A stretch of DNA of 64,000 nt from positions 62,001 through 126,000 of the forward strand of contig CALXUE010000002.1 of NCBI GenBank assembly GCA_944391615.1, read 5' to 3'. The notes beneath the pieces are model-generated. The model searched no databases. It was given only the letters and a program-made list of their open reading frames with translations, and was not told where the DNA came from. A program made the translations under genes and the position numbers. The DNA comes from an uncultured Alphaproteobacteria bacterium (GTDB taxonomy: Bacteria; Pseudomonadota; Alphaproteobacteria; RF32; CAG-239). How positions within the stretch are numbered: position 1 is the first letter of the stretch; each line of letters starts with the position of its first letter. Positions 26,081 through 33,393 of this stretch are shown here, one piece after another.

Positions 26081-27208
26081 ATGGTTTGTTTATGTCCTAA
26101 AGTCGCATACCAAAGGAAATTTTATCCAATAGACGGCAATATATCCGAAAGAAACTTAAAAAGATTAAATAAAATATCATTTCAATATCACAGAGGTTGG
26201 AAACAAATATTAATTCCATGCGGAGAATGTCCAGCGTGCAAACTTGCAAAAGCTAACGAATGGGCTGTCAGAATTAACAACGAAGCAGAAACATGGAAAA
26301 ATAAAGGAATTTTTGTCACCTTAACTTATAATACACCAAATTTGCCACTTACAAAAGACGGATTAATGACCCTACAAAAAAGGGACATGCAACTATTCAA
26401 GAAAAGATTAAGAAAATACATATCGAAACATAACGAGGGAATAACCGAATGGATTAATCCCAAAAACGGAAAAATTGAAAAACCGATTCGAACTTTCGAA
26501 TGTGGAGAATATGGGCCGACAAAAGGAAGACCACATTATCACCAAATCATATTTAACTGGATACCAAACGACCTAGTCGAGAAAGAAATATCAAAAGACG
26601 GATATCCACTTTATAAATCAAAAACACTACAAAAAATATGGGGCAAAGGCTTTGTTTTGATAGGAATGATAAGCTTTGAAAGTGCCAGCTATGTTGCAAG
26701 ATATACCATGAAAAAAGCAGGACTTGCAAAAACAAAACGTGTCTATTATGACGCTTGCGAATACAATGAAGAAACCAAAAATTTTGAAATGAAAACAAAA
26801 TACAAAACAGAAAAGGGGGAGATAGAACCAGAATTTATAACGATGTCAACATCGCCAGGGATTGGATATTGCTATTTTATAAAAAATCAAGAAAGTATTA
26901 TAAAAAACAATGGGTTATTGATAAAAGTTAAAGGAAAAGTAAAATTAAAATCAATACCACGATATTATAGAAAAATCATGGAACGCCAAAACTGGAAAAA
27001 ATACGAAAAATGGAAATACGAAAACCAAAAACAAGCAGACGAAAAACAAAAAAAACTTGTCAACAGCTACAAACTGCCAGAAGAAATGATTTTCGAATTA
27101 AAAGTGCAATTTGTAAACAATATTTTTCTTGACACAATTAGAAATAAATTTAACTTATTGAAAAGAAACAATATTTTATATGACGAAGAAACAAAAGAAG
27201 ATGAATAA
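26081..27208 (+). CDS. Microvirus replication initiator VP4
   Basis: A 375-residue HUH endonuclease that nicks the positive-strand origin for rolling-circle replication. Seen: a Cys cluster 'CGECPAC' near 47-53; motif 'FVTLTYN' near 78; the HUH motif 'RPHYHQIIF' near 150; and two candidate catalytic tyrosines four residues apart in 'YVARYTMKK' (about 204 and 208), as in the phiX174 A protein. I chose the ATG at 26081, behind AGGGGG; a longer reading from 25994 would start inside the terminator hairpin. The C-terminus is Lys-rich. Confidence 0.93.
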   Translation: MVCLCPKVAYQRKFYPIDGNISERNLKRLNKISFQYHRGWKQILIPCGECPACKLAKANEWAVRINNEAETWKNKGIFVTLTYNTPNLPLTKDGLMTLQKRDMQLFKKRLRKYISKHNEGITEWINPKNGKIEKPIRTFECGEYGPTKGRPHYHQIIFNWIPNDLVEKEISKDGYPLYKSKTLQKIWGKGFVLIGMISFESASYVARYTMKKAGLAKTKRVYYDACEYNEETKNFEMKTKYKTEKGEIEPEFITMSTSPGIGYCYFIKNQESIIKNNGLLIKVKGKVKLKSIPRYYRKIMERQNWKKYEKWKYENQKQADEKQKKLVNSYKLPEEMIFELKVQFVNNIFLDTIRNKFNLLKRNNILYDEETKEDE

Positions 27209-27214
27209 TTGATT

Positions 27215-27270
27215 AAGTTATACACAATCGCTACAGCGCATTGTGAGGTGCGCGCTCATGTGCATAACTT
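27215..27270 (+). other. Nested stem-loop after VP4
   Basis: AAGTTATACACA (27215-27226) pairs with TGTGCATAACTT (27259-27270) with one G-T wobble; inside it AGCGCA and TGCGC(G)CT form a second stem. A run of A follows, and no T-run on the coding strand, so it is not a standard plus-strand terminator. Candidates are a replication origin element or a minus-strand terminator. Confidence 0.6.
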
Positions 27271-27292
27271 AAAAAAAAAATAATTTTATATA

Positions 27293-27332
27293 TTGACAAC
27301 AAAAAAAATTTGTGATTCCGTATAATCACGGA
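27293..27332 (+). promoter_or_regulatory. Phage promoter overlapping two palindromes
   Basis: TTGACA at 27293-27298 and TATAAT at 27321-27326 are consensus-quality but 22 bases apart, longer than the usual 17. The -10 box lies within GTGATT-N6-AATCAC (27312-27329) and within TCCGT-N6-ACGGA (27317-27332), which look like operator half-sites. In the circular phage this promoter points into the first ORF. In the prophage it points out of the element. Confidence 0.6.
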
Positions 27333-27361
27333 CAAGGTGAATTTGCTCTTTTTCACCTTGT
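27332..27361 (+). promoter_or_regulatory. Leader stem-loop before the phage first ORF
   Basis: ACAAGGTGA / TCACCTTGT perfect 9-bp stem with a 12-base loop, just downstream of the promoter and 43 bases before the ATG at 27405. No T-run, so more likely a transcript-stabilising or regulatory structure than a terminator. Confidence 0.6.
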
Positions 27362-27404
27362 CTATCATAAAGAGTTAACAAAAAGAGCAAAGAAAGGGCT
27401 AAAA

Positions 27405-27432
27405 ATGTCGCATAATATATATTATGTTAAAT
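27405..27432. other. dif: Chromosomal dif site / right prophage junction
   Basis: ATGTCGCATAA-TATATA-TTATGTTAAAT: XerC arm, 6-bp centre, XerD arm. The XerD arm equals that of E. coli dif, and GCATAA of the XerC arm is also conserved. dif marks the replication terminus region where XerCD resolves chromosome dimers. The left 19 bases come from the phage and the right 9 from the chromosome. Confidence 0.92.
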
Positions 27433-27486
27433 ATAACTGTTTTTAAGACACTAAAATAAGATAAAAAGAATATGTGTACAACAAAA
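27433..27486. other. Short chromosomal gap right of dif
   Basis: 54 bases between the dif site and the stop codon of yejF. No terminator hairpin is visible for yejF here. Confidence 0.5.
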
Positions 27487-29079
27487 CTATATTGCAGCTT
27501 TAATCAATTCTTGAGTATAAATATGCTGCGGCTTTTCAAAAAGCAACTTTGTCGGCTGACACTCAACAATTTTTCCTTGATTCAAAACAGCCACCCAATC
27601 AGACATAGCACGAACAACACGCATATCATGCGTAATAAAAATATAACTAAGCTGCTGTTCATTCTGAATACGTTTTAACAAGCTTAAAACCTGAGCTTGA
27701 GTCGTCACATCAAGCGCCGATGTCGGTTCATCCAAAATCAAAATTTTAGGTTTCAAAATTAAACTTCGTGCTATGGCAATCCTTTGCCGCTGTCCACCTG
27801 AAAATTCAAACGGATACTTATCTAGCACATCGGCATCTAACTCAACTGATTTCAAAATATCAATAACTTTACGTTTTTTTTCAGCCTTTCCCATTTCCGG
27901 AAAATGAACATTTAATCCTTCCGCAACAATCTGCTCGACAGTCATTCTAGGATTAAGCGACGTATAAGGATCTTGAAACACAATCTGCAAATTACGCCTA
28001 AACTGTTTATTATCAAAGCTTTCTGCAGACTTTTGCAATAATTTTATTTCTCCGCCAGCCTTAGGGTTAAGTTTGGCCAATGCAAACCCCAAAGTTGTCT
28101 TTCCTGAACCAGATTCTCCGACAATACCCAAACACTCACCTTGTTTTAATATCAAATCAACCCTATCCAACACCGAATGATAAGTCAAAACCCTTCCCCA
28201 AAAATTCTTCTTTTCCGGATACTTAACAGTAATATTTTTTCCTTCTAAAACAATAGGTTGATTATCATTTTGCAACAAGTTACTCTTTTTTTCATCAAGT
28301 TTCACCGCTTTCAAAAGAGATTGAGTGTAGCTTTGTTTTGGCGCATTAAAAATTTGTTCAACTCCGCCCTGCTCTACGATTTGCCCATTTTTCATCACAC
28401 ACACACGGTGGGCAATTTTTCCGACCAAGTTCAAATCATGGCTGATAAACAAAATCGCCATACCCATTTTTTGCTGTAATTTCAATAACAAATCAATAAT
28501 TTGTTTTTGCACGGTAACATCCAAAGCCGTTGTTGGTTCATCAGCAATCAATAACTTCGGCCGATTTGCGATTGCCATGGCAATCATAACACGTTGCCTT
28601 TGACCTCCGGACAACTCATAAGGATAAGCCTTAAATTTTTGTTTAGCTTGTTTAATTCCCGTTGCATTCAAAAGGCGTATTGCCTCACGGACAGCTTGTT
28701 TTTCCGTCATTTTTTGATGTAATTGTATAGCTTCGACAATTTGTTGCCCAACTCTATGTAACGGGTTAAGAGAAGACATCGGTTCTTGAAAAATAAAAGC
28801 CACATCCCCACCCCGCATTTTCTGTAATTGAGCATCATTCATAGTCATAATATTTTGATTTTCAAACAAAATTTCAGATTTATTTTGATAATCAGCCCCT
28901 TCGACTAATTTCAAAACAGACAAAGCCGAAACCGACTTACCAGAACCTGACTCACCCACCAACCCTAAAATTTCACCGTTTTGAATGGCAAAATTAACAT
29001 CATGAACAACCGTTTGACCATTAAAAGAAATTGTCAAATGCCTGACATCAAGCAAAATATTATCTTTAATATCCGCCAT
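27487..29079 (-). CDS. yejF: Peptide ABC transporter with two fused ATPase domains (YejF-like)
   Basis: A 530-residue protein with two ABC ATPase domains in one chain: Walker A 'GLVGESGSGKS' near 36 and 'GIVGESGSGKT' near 315; signatures 'LSGGQRQR' and 'FSGGQRQR'; Walker B 'LLIADEPTTALD' and 'ILILDEPTSALD'. This is the YejF layout of the YejABEF oligopeptide importer (microcin C and defensin-related peptides in other bacteria). The start is ATG at 29079, sharing a base with the yejE stop (TGATG) behind AAGGAGG. YejA and YejB are not in this window. Confidence 0.9.
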   Translation of the reverse strand: MADIKDNILLDVRHLTISFNGQTVVHDVNFAIQNGEILGLVGESGSGKSVSALSVLKLVEGADYQNKSEILFENQNIMTMNDAQLQKMRGGDVAFIFQEPMSSLNPLHRVGQQIVEAIQLHQKMTEKQAVREAIRLLNATGIKQAKQKFKAYPYELSGGQRQRVMIAMAIANRPKLLIADEPTTALDVTVQKQIIDLLLKLQQKMGMAILFISHDLNLVGKIAHRVCVMKNGQIVEQGGVEQIFNAPKQSYTQSLLKAVKLDEKKSNLLQNDNQPIVLEGKNITVKYPEKKNFWGRVLTYHSVLDRVDLILKQGECLGIVGESGSGKTTLGFALAKLNPKAGGEIKLLQKSAESFDNKQFRRNLQIVFQDPYTSLNPRMTVEQIVAEGLNVHFPEMGKAEKKRKVIDILKSVELDADVLDKYPFEFSGGQRQRIAIARSLILKPKILILDEPTSALDVTTQAQVLSLLKRIQNEQQLSYIFITHDMRVVRAMSDWVAVLNQGKIVECQPTKLLFEKPQHIYTQELIKAAI

Positions 29080-30101
29080 CAACGCCTCCTTCTCGGATTA
29101 AAAGCATCACGAACACCTTCACCGATAAAAATAAGCAATGTCAATAACATAGACAATACAATAAAAATCGTAATTCCAATCCAAGGCGCCTGTAAATTAT
29201 CTTTGCCTTGCCGCACCAAATCCCCCAAGGAAGGATAATCAGCCGACAACCCCAATCCCAAAAAATCCAAAGCACTTAACGCCACAATTGCATCAGAAAG
29301 CAAAAACGGCACATAAGTAATCGTTGCCACAACTGCATTAGGCAAAATATGCTTAAAAATAATTTTAACATTGCTAACACCTAAAGCCTTTGCCGCTTTA
29401 ACAAACTCAAAATTACGCGTACGCAAAAACTCTGCACGAACCACCGGAATCAAAGCACTCCACGAAAATAACAGCATAATAAACAATAAAGTCATAAAAC
29501 TAGGAACAAACACACTTGCAACAATTATCAATATAAAAAGCTGAGGTAAAGCATCCCAAATTTCCAAGAACCTCTGCACAAACAAATCAATTTTTCCACC
29601 AAAATATCCTTGCACTGCGCCAATAACAATTCCGATAACTGAGGCAAAAAAAGTCAACACAACCGAAAAAACAACCGAAAGTCTAATTCCATAAAGGATA
29701 CGCGCCACAATGTCCCGCCCCTCATCATCAGTTCCCAACCAATGTTGAGCTGAAGGCGGCGTCGGAGTTGGTTTATCCAAATCATAATCAACAGAGTTAA
29801 AAGAATATGGAATAACAGGCATCACCATCCAACCGTTTTGCATAATTTTTTGCACAATAAATGGATCTTTATAATCAGCCTCAGTAGCAAAATCTCCGTC
29901 AAAATACTCATCCGTATATGTTTGAATAAACGGAAATAAAATCTCTCCTTTATATTTCACAACCAGAGGCTTGTCATTGGCAATAATCTCAGCCAAAAAG
30001 GACAACAAAAAAATACCAAGAAACAGCACCAACGACCAATAAGCGCGCCGATTTGCCTTAAAATTCTGCCATCGTCTTTGGTTTATCTTAGATAAAAACA
30101 T
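29079..30101 (-). CDS. yejE: Peptide ABC transporter permease (YejE-like)
   Basis: A 340-residue permease with an N-terminal helix, the periplasmic insertion 'WLGTDDEGRDIVARILYG' typical of the DppC/YejE group, five further helices and the coupling 'EAA' motif 'AKALGVSNVKIIFKHILPN' near 240. The long periplasmic loop (about 50-115) with 'YDLDKPTPTPPS' is YejE-like. Ribosome site AGGGTGG. The preceding gene ends 6 bases upstream but is not yejB, so the expected partner permease must be encoded elsewhere. Confidence 0.88.
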   Translation of the reverse strand: MFLSKINQRRWQNFKANRRAYWSLVLFLGIFLLSFLAEIIANDKPLVVKYKGEILFPFIQTYTDEYFDGDFATEADYKDPFIVQKIMQNGWMVMPVIPYSFNSVDYDLDKPTPTPPSAQHWLGTDDEGRDIVARILYGIRLSVVFSVVLTFFASVIGIVIGAVQGYFGGKIDLFVQRFLEIWDALPQLFILIIVASVFVPSFMTLLFIMLLFSWSALIPVVRAEFLRTRNFEFVKAAKALGVSNVKIIFKHILPNAVVATITYVPFLLSDAIVALSALDFLGLGLSADYPSLGDLVRQGKDNLQAPWIGITIFIVLSMLLTLLIFIGEGVRDAFNPRRRR

Positions 30102-30107
30102 ACCACC

Positions 30108-32390
30108 CTATTGAGCTATCTCGCGTTGAACATTTGTTTCCACATTAACCTTTACCTGAACTTGAGGCTTTTCCGGCTTAGGAGCAGGCGCTTTAGTTTC
30201 TGATTTTTTCTTTTCAGCGTCTAAAGTTTCTTGAGGCTTTTCATTCTCTAATTTCTTATCAGCTTTCGCCTTTTCTTCTTTTTTATTTTCGGTGAGAGTA
30301 ATTGAGGGCTCAACTTCTTTTTTAAACAATGGCTCCACCTTAACCTCCTCTCCTTCTTGAATCATATCAGGAACTTTTGGTGCCGGCGCAACTTGTTTAT
30401 CAGCATCATTTTGTATAGGCAAGATAGTTTCAGTTTTATTGCCATCCGCCGATATATTTTTTTCTGCCTCTTGAACATCTTTTTCCAATTCCTTAACTAA
30501 GCTTTCAGAAGAGGCATCATCTTCTTGAGCCTTATTCCAATACTTATACCAAAATTTATAAAAATTCTGGCTTCTAGCAATTTCTTCTGCACTAAATTTG
30601 AAATCAGCCAAAGTCTGCAACGTTTTTTGTGCTTCTTTCGTATAATACAAATCGGCAAACGGCACGCACTTTTTCTGACGATAGAGATAATCCGAAACCA
30701 ACGCCGCACTTGAGCAAATTTTTGTATCTGTTTCAAATTTATTAATCGCGCTATCCCGAATAGCCAACCAAACATTCTGTTGAGAAGCAAAACGAACCTT
30801 AACATCAGAATTAGCTTTGTTATTACCATCCAAAATCGGAGAAATTCCTTGCAAAACAATAACATTCTGCTTAGATTTGCCTGAAGAATTCAAATCATCC
30901 ATAAATTTTTGCAGCCGCCCGAACAAACAACTATATTGCTCAGCATAAGCAGCATATTTTTCAGACACTCCCGACTTTGTGCTTTTCATACTAATCCATT
31001 GATTTTGAGGTTTAAGCATACAAAACTCATTATAAACAAAGACATCAGCCGGCAAATCCAAAGCCACCAGATAATAAGTATTACCCTTGTCCTTCAAAAT
31101 ATCTTGTGTCAAATTATCCAACACATTCAAAGAATGCACAATATAGAGCTTGCCAAAACTTGGAGATACCAATCCGGCTTTCTCCAACATTGCCTTAAAT
31201 GTTTTAGAAACCTCATTATTCTGGCTCAAAATACCTGTTGATTCAAGCCACTGTGAAAGAATAAATTTTTCCTTATCTTCAACATTTTTGAATTCATCCA
31301 ACATCACCGGCATAGAAATCTTAGACGTGCATCTTTGCGAATTATTATCATGATGATAAGTGCACAAATTCATATTTTCGGACTGATAAGCACTTATATT
31401 ATATAAGCCCTTATCAAAAACATAAGCCAATTTATTTGCCTTAAGCTGTGGCAAGTGCCGGCTCAGTTTAGAAAAATCCCAGCTTCTGTTAGAAAGCGGA
31501 GCTTTAATAATATCATCCTCTGATTTGTCACCCAAATTCATAAGATAAGCCAAATTTTCTTGCTCACTTTCATCCGTAACATAAGCATTAGGAAACACTT
31601 CAAAATTATTTTTCTCAGCAAATCCCAGCATAATGTTTTTCAAATCTTTAAGGGACTTATTGCTTTCAAACTTGCCAGACAACTCAGCCACATAAGGATA
31701 AGCGGCAGCGTTTGGCAACAAAATATGCACAAACTTTTTATCCCCTTTATTATTGACCAAAGGCTGAGCATTATCCGTTTTCCAAAACTCATCTTTAGGC
31801 TTATCATTCCAATAATTTCCAAAGATAACATAAGCGTCAAGCAAAGCCAAAAAAGCGCATAGAAAAGCTAAATTATAATTATGAGCAAAAATCAAATAAA
31901 TAAACAACAAAACAAACACCAAAACGGCAGCCGCAATATGCGAATAACCGCTGATGGCATTTCCCCAACTTTCATTAACATACATCTTAACCGTGTCGCT
32001 CAAAAAATTATAAATATCAAACAGAGCAAATTGATTAAGAAGCGCAAATACAAACAATGCCGCCACAATCGACAAAGCCGTATTTTGCAACAAACAAGAA
32101 AAAGACAAAACAAACATCACACCCAAGGACACATAAAACAGCATCCACAAGATACCGCTTATTTCGGGTGCCATAGACGATTCGCCAAACACGTCAAAAG
32201 TGCCAGCTTTTACAAACAAGCCAAAATTCAGGCTCAAGAGCAAAAACATCAAAAATGTCTTGATAAACAAGCTTAAAAAATAATTTCCGACACAATAAGC
32301 CTTTAATCTAAGGCGGCTTTGCGCCGGCAAAAGCATTTCTTGAGCATTATTATTGGTGTTATTAGTGCCATCAATAAAAACATCGTCCAT
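30108..32390 (-). CDS. Large membrane protein of unknown function with a low-complexity tail
   Basis: A 760-residue protein with three parts: a cytoplasmic start and five or six membrane helices (about 30-200); a soluble region of about 400 residues (about 215-620) with weak resemblance to the alkaline-phosphatase/sulfatase fold of membrane phosphoethanolamine transferases ('KKFVHILLPNAAAYP', 'YLVALDLPADVFVYNE', 'NVIVLQGISPIL'), but without the metal-site Thr/Asp/His pattern I would expect; and a tail (about 635-760) rich in Lys, Glu, Pro and Ala. Start ATG behind CAGGAGG. It lies 6 bases before yejE, so the three genes form a unit. Function not assigned. Confidence 0.6.
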   Translation of the reverse strand: MDDVFIDGTNNTNNNAQEMLLPAQSRLRLKAYCVGNYFLSLFIKTFLMFLLLSLNFGLFVKAGTFDVFGESSMAPEISGILWMLFYVSLGVMFVLSFSCLLQNTALSIVAALFVFALLNQFALFDIYNFLSDTVKMYVNESWGNAISGYSHIAAAVLVFVLLFIYLIFAHNYNLAFLCAFLALLDAYVIFGNYWNDKPKDEFWKTDNAQPLVNNKGDKKFVHILLPNAAAYPYVAELSGKFESNKSLKDLKNIMLGFAEKNNFEVFPNAYVTDESEQENLAYLMNLGDKSEDDIIKAPLSNRSWDFSKLSRHLPQLKANKLAYVFDKGLYNISAYQSENMNLCTYHHDNNSQRCTSKISMPVMLDEFKNVEDKEKFILSQWLESTGILSQNNEVSKTFKAMLEKAGLVSPSFGKLYIVHSLNVLDNLTQDILKDKGNTYYLVALDLPADVFVYNEFCMLKPQNQWISMKSTKSGVSEKYAAYAEQYSCLFGRLQKFMDDLNSSGKSKQNVIVLQGISPILDGNNKANSDVKVRFASQQNVWLAIRDSAINKFETDTKICSSAALVSDYLYRQKKCVPFADLYYTKEAQKTLQTLADFKFSAEEIARSQNFYKFWYKYWNKAQEDDASSESLVKELEKDVQEAEKNISADGNKTETILPIQNDADKQVAPAPKVPDMIQEGEEVKVEPLFKKEVEPSITLTENKKEEKAKADKKLENEKPQETLDAEKKKSETKAPAPKPEKPQVQVKVNVETNVQREIAQ

Positions 32391-32463
32391 GGAAAAGCCT
32401 CCTGAAACAACAAAACAATATTACCCAGATTTAAGCATATAAGAATAGATATTTAAAGCAAAA

Positions 32464-32494
32464 AACCCCGAGATTGCACAACCTCGGGGATATA
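32464..32494 (-). terminator. Terminator of rpsD
   Basis: Minus strand CCCCGAG / CTCGGGG stem with a short loop followed by TTTTTT, about 20 bases after the rpsD stop codon. Confidence 0.92.
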
Positions 32495-32513
32495 AATGAA
32501 AAAATAATCCAAA

Positions 32514-33128
32514 TTATCTTGAATAGTATTCGATAACCAGATTTGGTTCCATCTCGCAAGCATAAGGAATATCAGCAAATTTCGGAACAAAAGTAAATTT
32601 GGCAGTCATTTTTTTGCTATCAACTTCCAAATATCCCGGAAAATCGCGTGTAGTAGATTCCAAAGAGGCAGCGATTAAAGGATTCTGTTTAGACTTTTCT
32701 CTAACTTCAATAACATCACCAACTTTAACCATATAAGAAGGGATATTAACTTTTTTACCGTTAACCAAGATATGATTGTGGTTAACAAATTGACGAGCAG
32801 CAAAAACGGTCGGAACAAATTTAGCTCTAAACACCAAATTATCCAATCTGCTTTCCAACAAACCAACCAAGTTTTCAGCGGCATCGCCTCTTCTTCTGAT
32901 AGCTTCTGCATAATATTTAGCAAATTGTTTTTCAGAAATATTACCATAAGAAGTTTTTAACTTTTGCTTAGCATTTAATTGCTCGCCATAGTCAGTCATT
33001 TTCTTTTGTCTTGCACCATGCTGACCCGGAGCAGTTTCTCTTTTAACATAAGAAGAATGTTCTTCACCGAAGATAGAAGCTCTATAACGGCGAGTAGCTT
33101 TTTTCTTAGCGTTTTCAATACTTTTCAT
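32514..33128 (-). CDS. rpsD: 30S ribosomal protein S4
   Basis: A 204-residue S4. Seen: '[11 protein letters not shown]' near 33, '[16 protein letters not shown]' near 55, and the S4 RNA-binding domain '[25 protein letters not shown]' (about 91-116) followed by '[22 protein letters not shown]'. It binds 16S rRNA first during 30S assembly. The N-terminal 30 residues differ from the usual 'MSKR' start and have lost the zinc-type Cys, as in many alphaproteobacterial S4. It stands alone, not in an alpha operon. The long leader suggests autoregulation. Confidence 0.97.
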   Translation of the reverse strand: MKSIENAKKKATRRYRASIFGEEHSSYVKRETAPGQHGARQKKMTDYGEQLNAKQKLKTSYGNISEKQFAKYYAEAIRRRGDAAENLVGLLESRLDNLVFRAKFVPTVFAARQFVNHNHILVNGKKVNIPSYMVKVGDVIEVREKSKQNPLIAASLESTTRDFPGYLEVDSKKMTAKFTFVPKFADIPYACEMEPNLVIEYYSR

Positions 33129-33149
33129 ATAAGTTTTCCTTAACTTTTA

Positions 33150-33310
33150 TTAACACAACATTATTGTCTCGGTAGTTTTGATACCGTACGGAAGACAAGC
33201 ATACACTCCAACATCCAACGCACGCTTTCATCCATATGAACCAAACGGGGCGCAATACACAAAGAAAGCGTCCACATTCCCGAAAGTGACTTGAAAATAA
33301 CACAAAAAAT
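33150..33310 (-). promoter_or_regulatory. Structured leader of rpsD
   Basis: Between a probable promoter (TTGAAA and TATTTT spaced 16, near 33300-33328) and rpsD lie two strong stems on the minus strand: ACGCTTTC / GAAAGCGT (33222-33229 with 33264-33271) and TTGTCT...CGGTA / TACCG...AGACAA (33164-33198). S4 represses its own mRNA in several bacteria, so these stems are candidate S4-binding sites. The region has no credible ORF. Confidence 0.55.
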
Positions 33311-33393
33311 ATAAATTTCAAGCAAAATCTTCACATTAAACTGGATTTTTTATATCAAATTGTATACACTAAGCCCAATATAAGGAAAAACAA

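Larger units (their letters stand above)
20897..27423 (+). mobile_element. Microviridae (gokushovirus-like) prophage integrated at dif
   Basis: About 6.5 kb including a 720-bp internal duplication, so about 5.8 kb originally, a normal microvirus size. All structural genes are on the plus strand in the order unknown ORF, VP5, small ORFs, VP3, VP1, small ORF, VP2, small ORFs, VP4. The ends are an 18-bp direct repeat matching the dif core, and a full dif is regenerated at the right end. No integrase, transposase or repressor is visible, so host XerC/XerD is the probable recombinase, as established for gokushovirus prophages of Enterobacteriaceae. All major genes look intact, so the element could be active. 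Assembly chimerism is the main alternative, but the precise att structure argues against it. Confidence 0.93.

Noticed and set aside
33115-33321. 68-codon minus-strand frame covering the rpsD leader
   Set aside because: Overlaps the rpsD start and has no start signal; the stems suggest a leader RNA instead.
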